NCBI RefSeq assembly: GCF_014202315.1 | Contig: NZ_JACHGN010000008.1 | Location: 105,342 to 169,341, forward strand | Direction of reading: 5' to 3' | Length of the DNA: 64,000 nucleotides | From: Thermocatellispora tengchongensis | Lineage (GTDB): Bacteria > Actinomycetota > Actinomycetes > Streptosporangiales > Streptosporangiaceae | Shown here: in pieces, positions 15,958 through 27,845 of the stretch | How the letters are laid out: every line of letters starts with the position of its first letter | How positions within the stretch are numbered: position 1 is the stretch's first letter | Translations under genes and position numbers: made by a program | The notes under the pieces: model-generated | What the model saw: the letters and a program-made list of their open reading frames with translations, nothing else | Databases searched by the model: none | What the model was told of the DNA's origin: nothing

Positions 15958-18459
15958 GTGAAGGCCGTTGTGATGGCGGGTGGTGAGGGCACGCGGCTGC
16001 GGCCGATGACCGCCAACCAGCCCAAACCCCTGCTACCGGTGATCAATCGGCCGATCATGGAGCATGTGCTGCGCCTGCTGCGCCGGCACGGGCTCACCGA
16101 GACGGTCGTGACCGTGCAGTTCCTCGCCGCGCTGATCCGCAACTACTTCGGCGACGGCGAGGAACTCGGCATGGACCTGTACTACGCCACCGAGGACATG
16201 CCCCTGGGCACCGCCGGCAGCGTCAAGAACGCCGCCGACAAGCTCCGCGACGACCCCTTCCTGGTCATCTCCGGTGACGCGCTCACCGACATCGACCTGA
16301 CCGACATGATCCGCTTCCACCGCGAGAACGGCGCCATGGTCACGATCGGGCTCAAGCGGGTGCCCAACCCGCTGGAGTTCGGCATCGTGATCGTGGACGA
16401 CCAGGGGCGGGTGCAGCGGTTCCTGGAGAAGCCCACCTGGGGCCAGGTCTTCTCCGACACCGTCAACACCGGCATCTACGTGATGGAGCCCGAGGTCCTG
16501 GACGAGGTGGCCACCGGCCGGCCCGTGGACTGGTCCTCCGACGTGTTCCCGCGCCTGCTGGCCCGGGGCGCGCCCCTGTACGGCTACGTCGCCGAGGGCT
16601 ACTGGGAGGACGTCGGCACCCACGAGAGCTACCTGAAGGCCCAGTCCGACGCGCTGAGCGGCCGGGTGAAGGTCGAGATCGACGGCTTCGAGCTGTCGCC
16701 GGGCGTGTGGGTGGCCGAGGGCGCCTTCGTCGACTCCGACGCCGTGCTCAAGGGGCCGGTCTACATCGGCGACTACGCCAAGGTGGAGGCGGGCGCGGAG
16801 CTGCGCGAGTTCACCGTGCTGGGCAGCAACGTCGTGGTGCGCGAGGGGGCGTTCCTGCACCGCGCGGTCGTGCACGACAACGTCTACATCGGCCCCAGCG
16901 TCAACCTGCGCGGCTGTGTGATCGGCAAGAACACCGACGTGATGACCGGCGCCCGGATCGAGGAGAGCGCGGTCATCGGCGACGAGTGCATCATCGAGGC
17001 CGAGGCGTACGTCTCGTCCGGGGTGAAGATCTACCCGTTCAAGACCATCGAGGCCGGCGCGGTGGTCAACACCAGCGTCATCTGGGAGTCGCGCGGCCAG
17101 CGCAGCCTGTTCGGCCCCCGGGGCGTGTCGGGCCTGGTCAACGTGGAGATCACCCCCGAGCTGTGCGTCCGGCTGGCCAGCGCCTACGCCACCACCCTGA
17201 AGAAGGGCGCCTCGGTGGTCACCTCGCGCGACTCCTCGCGGGCCGCGCGGGCGCTGAAGCGGGCGGTGATCAGCGCGCTGAACGCCGGCGCCATCGACGT
17301 GCTGGACCTGGAGGCCGCGCCGCTGCCGGTGGCGCGCTTCCACACCGCGCGCACCCCGGCGGTGGGCGGGATCGCGCTGCGCACCACCCCGGGCGACCCG
17401 CAGAGCGTGGACATCGTTTTCATGGACGGCGGCGGCGCCGACCTGTCACTGGGCGCCCAGCGCAAGCTGGAGCGGGTCTTCTCCCGCCAGGAGTTCCGCC
17501 GCGCGTTCCCGGGCGAGATCGCCGAGCTGAGCTTCCCGGCCAGGGCCGTGGACGACTACGCGCACGAGCTGCTGCGCTGCATCGACATGCGCGGCGTGCG
17601 CGACACCGGCATGAAGGTCGTGGTGGACTGCGCCGGGGGCACCTCCTCCCTGGTCCTGCCCACGCTGCTGGGCCGGGTGGGCGTGGACGTGCTGACCGTC
17701 AACGCCAGGCTGGACGACGCATCGCCGACCGAGACGCTGGCCGAGCGCCGCCGCGACCTGCAGCGGCTGTCGGAGCTGGTCTCCTCGGCCCGCGCGGCGT
17801 TCGGCGTGCGCTTCGACCCGGTCGGCGAGCGGGTCGCCCTGGTGGACGAGAAGGGCCAGCTCATCAGCGAGGAGCGGGCCCTGCTCGTGGTGCTCGACCT
17901 GGTCGCGGCCGAGCGGGGCAGCGGCCGGGTGGCCCTGCCGGTGACCACGACCAGGGTCGCCGAGCAGGTGTGCCGGTTCCACGGGGTGCAGGTCGAGTGG
18001 ACCGCGACCTCCGTGGACGCCCTCACCACCGCCGCCAGGGGCGAGGACATGATCTTCGCCGGCGACGGGCGTGGCGGCTTCATCGTGCCCGAGTTCGGCT
18101 CTACGGTGGACGGCCTGGCCGTGTTCCTGCGCCTGCTCGGCCTGGTCGCCCGCACCCGGCTGTCGCTGAGCCGCATCGACGCCCGGATTCCGGAGGCCAA
18201 GCTGCTCAAGCGCACGGTCCCGACGCCCTGGGCGGCCAAGGGCGCGGTCATGCGCTCGGTCATCGAGGGCGCCGAGGGCTACGCCATCGACACCACCGAC
18301 GGGGTGCGCGTGGTCGCCGAGGACGGCGGGTGGGCCCTGGTGCTGCCCGACCCGACCGAGGCGGTCACCCACCTGTGGGCCGAGTCGCACGACGTGGACT
18401 CCGCCCAGAGCCTGCTGGAGCACTGGGCCCGGGTGGTGGAGCACGCCGCCGGCACCTGA
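15958..18459 (+). CDS. NDP-sugar pyrophosphorylase fused to a degenerate phosphomannomutase domain
   Basis: This 833-residue protein has a nucleotidyltransferase domain (MKAVVMAGGEGTRLRPMT at the start, residues 1-235), a left-handed beta-helix of hexapeptide repeats (about 250-375) and a phosphohexomutase-like domain (about 385-830). The first part should make GDP-mannose or another NDP-sugar from the sugar 1-phosphate. In the mutase part the usual serine loop T-A-S-H-N-P is replaced by GIALRTTPGDPQS, and the metal loop reads FDPVGERV rather than DGDGDR, so mutase activity is doubtful. The GTG start follows AAGGGGTG 12 bases after the previous gene. It is followed by a GC hairpin with a TTCG loop. 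Confidence 0.9.
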   Translation: MKAVVMAGGEGTRLRPMTANQPKPLLPVINRPIMEHVLRLLRRHGLTETVVTVQFLAALIRNYFGDGEELGMDLYYATEDMPLGTAGSVKNAADKLRDDPFLVISGDALTDIDLTDMIRFHRENGAMVTIGLKRVPNPLEFGIVIVDDQGRVQRFLEKPTWGQVFSDTVNTGIYVMEPEVLDEVATGRPVDWSSDVFPRLLARGAPLYGYVAEGYWEDVGTHESYLKAQSDALSGRVKVEIDGFELSPGVWVAEGAFVDSDAVLKGPVYIGDYAKVEAGAELREFTVLGSNVVVREGAFLHRAVVHDNVYIGPSVNLRGCVIGKNTDVMTGARIEESAVIGDECIIEAEAYVSSGVKIYPFKTIEAGAVVNTSVIWESRGQRSLFGPRGVSGLVNVEITPELCVRLASAYATTLKKGASVVTSRDSSRAARALKRAVISALNAGAIDVLDLEAAPLPVARFHTARTPAVGGIALRTTPGDPQSVDIVFMDGGGADLSLGAQRKLERVFSRQEFRRAFPGEIAELSFPARAVDDYAHELLRCIDMRGVRDTGMKVVVDCAGGTSSLVLPTLLGRVGVDVLTVNARLDDASPTETLAERRRDLQRLSELVSSARAAFGVRFDPVGERVALVDEKGQLISEERALLVVLDLVAAERGSGRVALPVTTTRVAEQVCRFHGVQVEWTATSVDALTTAARGEDMIFAGDGRGGFIVPEFGSTVDGLAVFLRLLGLVARTRLSLSRIDARIPEAKLLKRTVPTPWAAKGAVMRSVIEGAEGYAIDTTDGVRVVAEDGGWALVLPDPTEAVTHLWAESHDVDSAQSLLEHWARVVEHAAGT

Positions 18460-18487
18460 GCGCCCGCGCCTTCGGGCGGGCGCGGGC
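18460..18487 (+). terminator. GC-rich hairpin with TTCG loop after the sugar nucleotidyltransferase
   Basis: Immediately after the stop, CGCCCGCGCC-TTCG-GGCGGGCGCGGG can fold into a stable stem with a single bulge. No T-run follows, as is usual in actinomycetes. The stretch 18488-18653 holds no supported gene. Confidence 0.55.
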
Positions 18488-18653
18488 CGCCGCGGGCGCG
18501 TGGCGGCTGGGGCCGGTTGGCCCGGCGCGCCCGGCGCTGGGACAATCTTGCCATGTTCAAGAGGCGATCATGTCCAACGGCGCGGCGGCATGGACCTTGG
18601 GCCGCGCTCGGCGGTAGCTTTGTGGGCGACCGAACCCACCGTCCAGCCTCGTC

Positions 18654-18682
18654 TTGACCTTTGGCTCTCAGCAGCGTATGTT
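18654..18682 (+). promoter_or_regulatory. sigma-70-type promoter of the garA-ftsR operon
   Basis: TTGACC at 18654-18659 and TATGTT at 18677-18682 are separated by 17 bases, a near-consensus housekeeping promoter. It would give a leader of about 90 bases before the ATG at 18781. Confidence 0.75.
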
Positions 18683-18780
18683 GCGGCATTCGCAGTCGGA
18701 GGAACGTTTGAGAAGCGAAGAGCGAGACGCAGTCGTGAGCACGAAAGCCGCGTCTTCGCGGTAGGAGGCCGAGCCGATCG

Positions 18781-19293
18781 ATGCCGAGCGTCTACTGCAC
18801 GCAGTGCGGACATGCCAACCCCGAGGATGCCCGTTTCTGCTCGCGATGTGGATCGCCGCTGAGCCGTACCGAGGCCCCCGGCGACACCACCTCGACGATC
18901 TCCATCGCCGGGATCGAGGCGTACGAGGCCGAGGCCGGTGAGACGCTCCTCTCCGAACGGGCCGCGGTCGAGCAGCTTCCCCCCGGCACTGCCCTGCTGG
19001 TCGTGATGCGCGGACCCAACGAGGGGAGCCGTTTTCTGCTGGACAACCAGCTCACCACGGCGGGTCGCCACCCGGAGAGCGACATTTTCCTGGACGATGT
19101 GACGGTGTCACGCAGACATGCGGAGTTCTACCATCGCGGCGGGGGAAACTTCACGGTGCGCGATGTGGGCAGCCTGAACGGCACCTACGTCAACCGCGAG
19201 CGCATCGAGGAGGTGCCCCTCTACGGGGGAGACGAGGTGCAGATCGGCAAGTTCCGCCTGGTGTTCCTCACCAGGGGCGCTGGAGGGCCATGA
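18781..19293 (+). CDS. garA: GarA-type FHA-domain protein with N-terminal zinc ribbon
   Basis: The 170-residue protein has an N-terminal zinc ribbon (C6, C9, C20, C23), a Thr-rich linker DTTSTISI and ETLLSE, which occupy the position of the PknB/PknG phosphorylation sites in GarA/OdhI, and an FHA domain from about 75 to 160 (GRHPESDIFLDDVTVSRRH; LNGTYVN). In mycobacteria and corynebacteria the unphosphorylated protein inhibits 2-oxoglutarate dehydrogenase and glutamate dehydrogenase and activates glutamate synthase. The next gene overlaps by ATGA. Synteny with FtsR, bifunctional nuclease and gcvP supports the identity; the added zinc ribbon differs from the mycobacterial protein. Confidence 0.88.
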   Translation: MPSVYCTQCGHANPEDARFCSRCGSPLSRTEAPGDTTSTISIAGIEAYEAEAGETLLSERAAVEQLPPGTALLVVMRGPNEGSRFLLDNQLTTAGRHPESDIFLDDVTVSRRHAEFYHRGGGNFTVRDVGSLNGTYVNRERIEEVPLYGGDEVQIGKFRLVFLTRGAGGP

Positions 19294-19979
19294 GCGCCCA
19301 GGCAGCACGCTCGTACATGAGCATCGGGGAGGTCCTCGCCCTGCTGCGGGGCGAGTTCCCCGACGTCACCATCTCCAAGATCCGTTTCCTGGAGGGCGAG
19401 GGGCTGATCGAGCCCCAGCGCAGCCCGTCCGGGTACCGCAAGTTCACCCACGCCGACGTCGAGCGGCTGCGCTACATCCTCACCGAGCAGCGCGACCGGT
19501 ACCTGCCGCTCCGGGTGATCAAGGATCACTTGGAGCGTGCCGACCGCGACGACCGGCCGCTCACGCGGCCGCGCGCGGTGCCGGGGGCGCCCAAGCCGGC
19601 CGAGCCCGCCGAGGTCCGGCTGAGCCGCGAGGAGTTGCTGGCCGCCAGCGGCCTGGACGACGAGACCCTCGCCGAGCTGGAGGACTACGGGCTGCTGTCC
19701 GCGGTGGCCCGGCGCTACGACGCCGACGCGCTGGCCGTGGCCCGCGCGGTCGGCGCGCTGGCCGTGTTCGGGCTGCACGCCCGCCACCTGCGGGCCGTCA
19801 AGGCCGCCGCCGAGCGCGAGGCCGGGCTCGTGGAGCAGGCCGTCGCGCCGCTGCTGCGCCGCCGGGCCCCCGGGGCCATCGACCAGGCCGACGAGACGGC
19901 CAGGGAGATCTCCGAGCTGCTTCTCGCGCTGCACGCCGCCCTCGTACGCTCGGGCGTACGCGGCGTTCTCGGTCGTTGA
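19290..19979 (+). CDS. ftsR: FtsR-type MerR-family regulator
   Basis: The 229-residue protein has a MerR winged helix at the N terminus (MSIGEVLALL, then ISKIRFLEGEGLIEPQRSPSGYRKF, residues about 10-75) and a long helical C-terminal domain without metal-binding cysteines. This fits the FtsR family, which controls ftsZ and the cell division cluster in corynebacteria and lies next to garA across Actinobacteria. It is translationally coupled to garA by a 4-bp overlap. The linker at 88-110 is Pro/Ala-rich. Confidence 0.85.
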   Translation: MSAQAARSYMSIGEVLALLRGEFPDVTISKIRFLEGEGLIEPQRSPSGYRKFTHADVERLRYILTEQRDRYLPLRVIKDHLERADRDDRPLTRPRAVPGAPKPAEPAEVRLSREELLAASGLDDETLAELEDYGLLSAVARRYDADALAVARAVGALAVFGLHARHLRAVKAAAEREAGLVEQAVAPLLRRRAPGAIDQADETAREISELLLALHAALVRSGVRGVLGR

Positions 19980-20109
19980 CCCCCATAGGGGCATCCAGGT
20001 CCCCGCGGGTGTTACGTTGAATTGCGGTGGTAGCGGCCAAAGGTGACGGAGAGCAGGCCCGACGCGGGCGACCGCGGAAGGTGCGCGACAACGGATACGG
20101 AGCGAGCCC

Positions 20110-20580
20110 GTGTTGCAGATGGAGGTCGTGGGCGTCCGGGTCGAGATGCCCACCAACCAGCCGATCGTCTTGCTCAAGGAGACGCACGGGGAGAGATATC
20201 TACCGATTTGGATAGGTATGACGGAGGCGACGGCCATCGCCATGGCTCAGGCCGACGAGCCGCCGCCCCGGCCCCTGACGCACGACCTGTTCCGGGACGT
20301 GCTCGACGCGCTCAGCGTACGGCTGAGCACGGTCAACATCGTGTCGCTCCGCGACGGGATCTTCTTCGCGGACCTCATCTTCTCCAACGGGGTGGAGGTC
20401 AGCGCCCGTCCGTCCGACTCCATCGCGCTCGCCCTGCGAACGGGCGCGCGCATCTTCGCCAGTGAGGAGGTCATGCAGGAGGCCGGGGTGACGATCCCCG
20501 ACGACCAGGAGGACGAGGTGGAGAAGTTCCGCGAGTTCCTCGACACCATCAGCCCGGAGGACTTCGGCCGGGCCGGCTAG
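20110..20580 (+). CDS. bifunctional nuclease family protein (BFN)
   Basis: The 156-residue protein carries the BFN domain: MEVVGVRVEMPTNQPIVLLKE at the start, ERYLPIWIGMTEATAIAMAQ, THDLFRDVLDAL and ARPSDSIALALRTGARIFASEEV. Plant and archaeal members have RNase and DNase activity; the bacterial role is unclear. The C-terminal 25 residues are acidic. GTG 20110 is used, with the ATG nine bases later as an alternative. It lies between two MerR genes in the conserved garA-gcvP neighbourhood. Confidence 0.9.
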   Translation: MLQMEVVGVRVEMPTNQPIVLLKETHGERYLPIWIGMTEATAIAMAQADEPPPRPLTHDLFRDVLDALSVRLSTVNIVSLRDGIFFADLIFSNGVEVSARPSDSIALALRTGARIFASEEVMQEAGVTIPDDQEDEVEKFREFLDTISPEDFGRAG

Positions 20581-20624
20581 GCATTTCAGTGCATTTACGC
20601 TTCACGACGCGCCGAGCGGGATCG

Positions 20625-20653
20625 TTGACTGCTGATGACCACGGTCCTACGGT
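20625..20653 (+). promoter_or_regulatory. sigma-70-type promoter of the second MerR gene
   Basis: TTGACT at 20625-20630 and TACGGT at 20648-20653 are spaced by 17 bases, about 75 bases before the GTG start at 20729. Confidence 0.7.
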
Positions 20654-20728
20654 GCAAGTGAACCCTGCGGTTGTCATTCACGAACCCCCAGATCAGACCG
20701 CGGGATGAGAGAAAGCCGGAGGTCCGCA

Positions 20729-21349
20729 GTGGCGGTCAGCAGCGGCGAGGGTAAGACAGCCGGCCAGGATGATCCGGGGCGGCGTGAGAACGCGCGCCAG
20801 CGTGCCGGTGAGCAGGGACTGCTCTTCGACGAGCGGCCGACGACGCTGCCCGCCGACATCGGCTACCGCGGCCCCACCGCCTGTGCGGCCGCCGGGATCA
20901 CCTACAGGCAGCTCGACTACTGGGCCCGCACGGGGCTCGTGGAGCCGGGGATAAGAGCCGCCCAGGGCTCAGGCTCGCAGCGGCTCTACAGCTTCCGCGA
21001 CATCCTGGTGCTCAAGGTCGTCAAGCGGCTGCTCGACACGGGCGTGTCCCTCCAGCAGATCCGCACCGCCGTACGGCATCTGCGGGACCGCGGGGTCAAC
21101 GACCTCGCGCAGATCACCCTGATGAGCGACGGCGTCAGCGTCTACGAGTGCACCTCGGCCGACGAGGTGATCGACCTGCTGCAGGGCGGGCAGGGCGTGT
21201 TCGGCATAGCCTTGGGCCGGGTCTGGCGCGAGGTCGAGGGATCCCTCGCGGAGCTGCCGGGGGAACGCGCGGAGGCCGCCCCGGGCCTCACTGACCAGCA
21301 TCCGAACGACGAGCTCGCGCGCCGCCGCCGGGCGCGCAAGACGGGCTGA
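20729..21349 (+). CDS. MerR-family regulator (position of mycobacterial Rv1830)
   Basis: The 206-residue protein has a central MerR-type winged helix (YRGPTACAAAGITYRQLDYW, then ARTGLVEPGIR and LYSFRDILVLKVVKRLLDTG, about residues 42-120), a middle domain around VYECTSADEVIDLLQGGQGVFGIAL, and a basic C-terminal tail. It lies directly before the glycine riboswitch and gcvP, as in mycobacteria. GTG 20729 is preferred to ATG 20705 because GGAGG stands 6 bases before it. The N-terminal 40 residues are charged and probably disordered. Confidence 0.87.
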   Translation: MAVSSGEGKTAGQDDPGRRENARQRAGEQGLLFDERPTTLPADIGYRGPTACAAAGITYRQLDYWARTGLVEPGIRAAQGSGSQRLYSFRDILVLKVVKRLLDTGVSLQQIRTAVRHLRDRGVNDLAQITLMSDGVSVYECTSADEVIDLLQGGQGVFGIALGRVWREVEGSLAELPGERAEAAPGLTDQHPNDELARRRRARKTG

Positions 21350-21477
21350 GCTGGACGGGGCAACGGCGCGTCCGGGCCGGTCGGGCCCGGACGTGCCCCG
21401 GCGCGCGCCACGGCCGAGGGCCTGGCGGTGGACAATCGGCGTGAACGGGTAAGGTTAGGGCTGAAAGGCCGACAACC

Positions 21478-21694
21478 CCGTGCGGGAGAGTCCCCGACGC
21501 CGCGCCGCGGCGACATCGGGGCGCCGAAGGAGCAACCTCCCCGGAATCTCTCAGGCACCCGTACCGCACGGGCGAGGCGACTCTGGAAAGCAGACGCTCC
21601 AGCCAGGCGCGTCTCACCGACGGTGCAAGCCGCCGCGTCCGCGCGGGGGTGAAGCTCTCAGGTCGCGGGCGCAGCCCGCGCTGACAGAGGGGGA
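21478..21694 (+). promoter_or_regulatory. tandem glycine riboswitch
   Basis: Two aptamers are recognisable. The first has GCGGGAGAGTCC, GCCGAAGGAGCAA and CTCTCAGGCACC (to about 21565). The second has GACTCTGGAAAGC, CACCGACGGTGCAAGCC, GTGAAGCTCTCAGG and closes with TGACAGAGGGGG near 21682-21693. These are the conserved core elements of the gcvT glycine aptamer. It stands 60 bases before gcvP and should switch its expression on when glycine is abundant. Confidence 0.93.
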
Positions 21695-21753
21695 GACCCG
21701 GCACCAGCACGCCCGCGCCCAGCGCGCCGGTCTCCACCGCCTCGGGAGGCTCC

Positions 21754-24720
<2,967 letters not shown>

Positions 24721-24846
24721 TCATTGGACTTGGTGTAAAGCGGGGGCAAAGGACCGGCAAGTTCGTCATGCCGGGTCTGGGCATGTCGGGCGACGGGGCC
24801 CGCACAAGTCGTTAGGCTCAGGGTGATCATGTGACGAAGGAGTTCG

Positions 24847-25644
24847 ATGACCCCCCCAGAGCTGGACACCCCCGCGCTGGACGAGGCGCGCCGCCTCGCC
24901 GAGAGCGGTGATCTCGACGGCTCCGCGCGGATCTTCGCGGAGCTCGTGTCCGACCCTGACGGGCCCGACCGCGCGCAGGCGGCGGTCGGGCTCGCGGTCG
25001 TCCTGGACGAGCGCGGCGACGTGGAGGGGGCCCGCGCCGCGGCGCGCACCGCCCTGGCCACCGGCCACCCCGAGTACGCCGCGCAGGCCGCCTGCCACCT
25101 GGCGAGCAGCTTCGAGCGCGAGGGCCGCCGCGACCAGGCCCGGGCCGCCTGGCAGGCCGTCATCGGCGTGGGCAACGCGGCGTACCTGCCGCTGGCGCAC
25201 ATGGCGCTGGCCCGGCTCGCCGCCGCCGAGGGCGACGCGGGCGAGGTGGAGCGGGCGCTGCGCGAGGCACTGGCGACCGGCGATCCCGACGTGGTGGCGC
25301 GGGCGGCGCAGTGGCTGGCCGAGCAGCTCCTGGAGCAGGGCGACCCGGGGGAGGCGGCCGACGTGCTGCTGACCGCGCTGGCGGCGCCCGAGGTGGGCGC
25401 GGTGGACCGGCTGCGGGTGCTGCTGGGCATCGCCCACCTGGAGATGGCCTGCACCCAGTTCGCGGCGGCGGTGGAGGAGGGCACCGACGCCGACACCGGC
25501 GCGCTGGCGATCGAGCTGCTGGCCCGTACCCTGCCGCTGCGCGGGCGCGACGAGGACGCCGAGCGCGTGTGGCGCTACGGCCTGGAGCACGAGGACGAGA
25601 ACCTCGCCGGCCAGGTGCGCCTGCGCTACGACCGCGACATCTGA
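24847..25644 (+). CDS. tetratricopeptide-repeat protein
   Basis: The 265-residue protein is almost wholly alpha-helical with five to six TPR-like units of about 34 residues (for example AARTALATGHPEYAAQAACH, EREGRRDQARAAWQAVIGVG, AEGDAGEVERALREALATGD). It has no signal peptide or membrane segment, so it is probably a cytoplasmic scaffold. ATG 24847 follows GAAGGAG. It ends 8 bases before a convergent gene. No specific partner can be inferred; it is separate from the gcvP transcript. Confidence 0.8.
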   Translation: MTPPELDTPALDEARRLAESGDLDGSARIFAELVSDPDGPDRAQAAVGLAVVLDERGDVEGARAAARTALATGHPEYAAQAACHLASSFEREGRRDQARAAWQAVIGVGNAAYLPLAHMALARLAAAEGDAGEVERALREALATGDPDVVARAAQWLAEQLLEQGDPGEAADVLLTALAAPEVGAVDRLRVLLGIAHLEMACTQFAAAVEEGTDADTGALAIELLARTLPLRGRDEDAERVWRYGLEHEDENLAGQVRLRYDRDI

Positions 25645-25652
25645 GGGCCGGG

Positions 25653-26024
25653 TCAGCGGCGGCGTGAGAGCGCCGCGGCCACGTTGATCAGCACGATGCC
25701 GAACCAGGCGAGGAACAGGCCCGAGGTGCCCGCGGTGCCCGCCGCGATGCCGGTCAGCGGGATGCCCAGGGCCATCGAGGCGATGGCGACCCACAGCGCG
25801 TCGTGGTTGGCACGCGGCTGCGGGAGGTGGTGCGGCGGCGGCATCGGGGCGTACGGGTGCGGGCCGAGGCGCGAGTCGACCTCGGCCCGCACCCGCATCG
25901 CGATCGACGCCTCGACCTTGTCCAGGAACGACTCGATCAGGGCCGCCTCGTACTCGGGACCGAGGTCTCTGCGGGCCTCGATCGTGGCGCGCATGTCGTC
26001 GCGCGGAGGGAATTGGTCCGGCAC
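25653..26024 (-). CDS. small membrane protein, two helices, unknown function
   Basis: The 123-residue protein has a charged N-terminal half (PPRDDMRATIEARRDLGPEYE, with a probable amphipathic helix to residue 50), a Pro/His-rich linker (PYAPMPPPHHLPQP) and two adjacent membrane helices at about 77-96 and 99-118, ending in SRRR. This layout is common among uncharacterised actinomycete membrane proteins. GTG 26024 is preferred over the TTG three codons upstream because a TAGATT -10-like element lies just before it. Confidence 0.65.
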   Translation of the reverse strand: MPDQFPPRDDMRATIEARRDLGPEYEAALIESFLDKVEASIAMRVRAEVDSRLGPHPYAPMPPPHHLPQPRANHDALWVAIASMALGIPLTGIAAGTAGTSGLFLAWFGIVLINVAAALSRRR

Positions 26025-26111
26025 GACATCCAATCTAGACAGCGAGCGCGGGCCTGCCCATCGTCCGAAGGTACAGACGGGATCGTGCCAGGGGAGGACC
26101 GGGCGGCGGGA

Positions 26112-27059
26112 TCACAGGCCCACGATCGCCCGCTCCAGCAGCCTGGCGGCGTTGGCGTGGCCGGCCGCGTTGGGGTGGACCAGGGCCGGGCGGCCCCGGG
26201 TGTCCAGCATGCCCTCCACCCAGTTGGGGCCGGTGAGCTTGTCGCAGACGGTGTGGCCGGCGCTGGAGGCGTACAGGTCGACGTAGGTGTCGCCGTGGTT
26301 CGCGGTCGTCTTGGCGATCACGTCGTTGAGCGGTTCGAGCGCGTTGGTGCGCAGCCACGCCAGATCGCCCTTGGTGACCGTGGCGAAACCGACCGGGCTG
26401 CCGTAGACGCACTTGCCGGTGTCCTCGGGCACGATGTGCGGGTAGCCGACGGTGATGATCCGCGCGTTGCGCGCCCGCTGGTGCAGGGCGGTGAGCATGC
26501 GGTCGTACTGGACGGCGAGGTCCTTCAGCCGGCGGGCCATCTCGGCGCGGTAGTGGTCGCGGCAGGGGCTCCCCCTTCCGGCGCTCTTGAGCCCGAGCTT
26601 GACGCAGGTCCGGATGATCTCGCCGAAGCCCAGGGTGTTGCCGCCGATCCCGATCGTGATCAGCCCGGTCTCGGGGCCGGCCTCCTGGATCTGCGGCGCC
26701 ACCGGGGCGAAGGGGTGGTCGGGGTCGGTGTGCAGCGGCGGGAAGTGCAGCCCCTTGGGCACCTGCCCGCGCTCGGCGATGTCGGCGATCGTGGCGCCGC
26801 CGCAGCTCACGTTGCGCAGCGTGTACTGGGAGGCCAGCGCCGCCCTGAGCACCTCGGGGTAGGACCGGTCGGTACGCACGCAGCCGTCGCGCGGCGACTC
26901 GAACTCCTCGCCGGCCGCCCGGATGGCGCCCGCCGTGTACGAATCGCCCATGGCCACCCATTCCACAAGCTGCCGGCTCGTCCCGGTGGACGCGTGGGCC
27001 GCCGGGGGCACGGCCAGGATCGCGGCCGCCAGGGCCGCGGCGACGCTGATCGCCTTCAT
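26112..27059 (-). CDS. secreted SGNH/GDSL-family hydrolase
   Basis: The 315-residue protein has a typical Sec signal peptide (MKAISVAAALAAAILAVPPAAHA, cleavage after AHA) and the SGNH blocks: GDS at 38-40 with nucleophile Ser40 (VAMGDSYTAG), the oxyanion Gly in VSCGGATIADI, the Asn in IGIGGNTLGF and the closing HPNAAGHANAA. Six cysteines outside the signal could form three disulfides, as in Streptomyces secreted lipases. It probably hydrolyses extracellular lipid or carbohydrate esters. The gene stands alone. Confidence 0.92.
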   Translation of the reverse strand: MKAISVAAALAAAILAVPPAAHASTGTSRQLVEWVAMGDSYTAGAIRAAGEEFESPRDGCVRTDRSYPEVLRAALASQYTLRNVSCGGATIADIAERGQVPKGLHFPPLHTDPDHPFAPVAPQIQEAGPETGLITIGIGGNTLGFGEIIRTCVKLGLKSAGRGSPCRDHYRAEMARRLKDLAVQYDRMLTALHQRARNARIITVGYPHIVPEDTGKCVYGSPVGFATVTKGDLAWLRTNALEPLNDVIAKTTANHGDTYVDLYASSAGHTVCDKLTGPNWVEGMLDTRGRPALVHPNAAGHANAARLLERAIVGL

Positions 27060-27216
27060 GCGGGTTCCTCATCTCCTCGCCCATCGGTCCCGGACGGGAC
27101 CGCGGCGATCTTCCCGCATGCGATCGGTCACTGTCTGTAGTTATGCGGAAACAAAGAGCTATCCATGGGGGGCCGGATACCTGCGGGGGTGCGGGCACAC
27201 GTTACGGTTGCCAGTC

Positions 27217-27840
27217 ATGGAGGTCATGACGGCGCACGGCCCCGCCGCGGTGGAGCTGGACGAGGTGGCGGAGCCCCGCCTGCTCCTCGTGCTCACCCAC
27301 GGCTCGGCCGGGGGAGTGGACGCGCCCGACCTCCTGGCCGTGCGCGACGCGGCCCTGAAGGCCGGCATGGCGGTGGCACGCGTGACCCAGCCGTTCCGGC
27401 TGGCCGGCAGGCGGGCCCCGGGCCCGGCCGCGCGCCAGGACGAGGCGTGGGCCGAAATCGTCGCGGCGGTGCGGGCCCGGTTCCCGGGCGTGCCGCTGGC
27501 GCAGGGCGGGCGGAGCAACGGGGCGCGGGTGGCCTGCCGTACGGCTGTGGCCGTAGGCGCCGACTGGGTGGTGGCGCTGGCGTTCCCCCTGCATCCCCCG
27601 GGCAGGCCGGAGCGCTCCCGCGCCGACGAGCTGCGCGGCGCGGGAGTGGACGTGCTGGTGGTGAACGGAGATCGCGACCCGTTCGGGGTGCCCGACGCGG
27701 CGGACGCGGCCCGGCTGGTGGTCCTGCCGGGCGAGGGTCACGATCTCAAGAAGGACCCCGCCCGGGTGGGCGAGGTCGTGACCGAGGTCGTGACCGAGTG
27801 GCTGCTCGGCCGTGCGCGCCTGGAAGGCGCACGGGTATGA
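27217..27840 (+). CDS. alpha/beta hydrolase of the KANL3/Tex30-like family
   Basis: The 207-residue protein has an HGSAGG oxyanion turn near residue 28, the nucleophile elbow GGRSNGARVACR near residue 92, the acid VNGDRDPFG and the triad histidine in GEGHDLKKDP. This is the short dienelactone-hydrolase-like family without a lid. ATG 27217 follows a TTACGGTT -10-like element directly, so the transcript may be leaderless. Right after its stop a 9-bp repeat begins. The substrate is unknown. Confidence 0.85.
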   Translation: MEVMTAHGPAAVELDEVAEPRLLLVLTHGSAGGVDAPDLLAVRDAALKAGMAVARVTQPFRLAGRRAPGPAARQDEAWAEIVAAVRARFPGVPLAQGGRSNGARVACRTAVAVGADWVVALAFPLHPPGRPERSRADELRGAGVDVLVVNGDRDPFGVPDAADAARLVVLPGEGHDLKKDPARVGEVVTEVVTEWLLGRARLEGARV

Positions 27841-27845
27841 CGCAC

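Noticed and set aside
18553-18657. Leaderless 34-residue frame MFKRRSCPTARR...
   Set aside because: A -10-like ACAATC precedes it, but the peptide shows no family character and the frame overlaps the -35 of the garA promoter.
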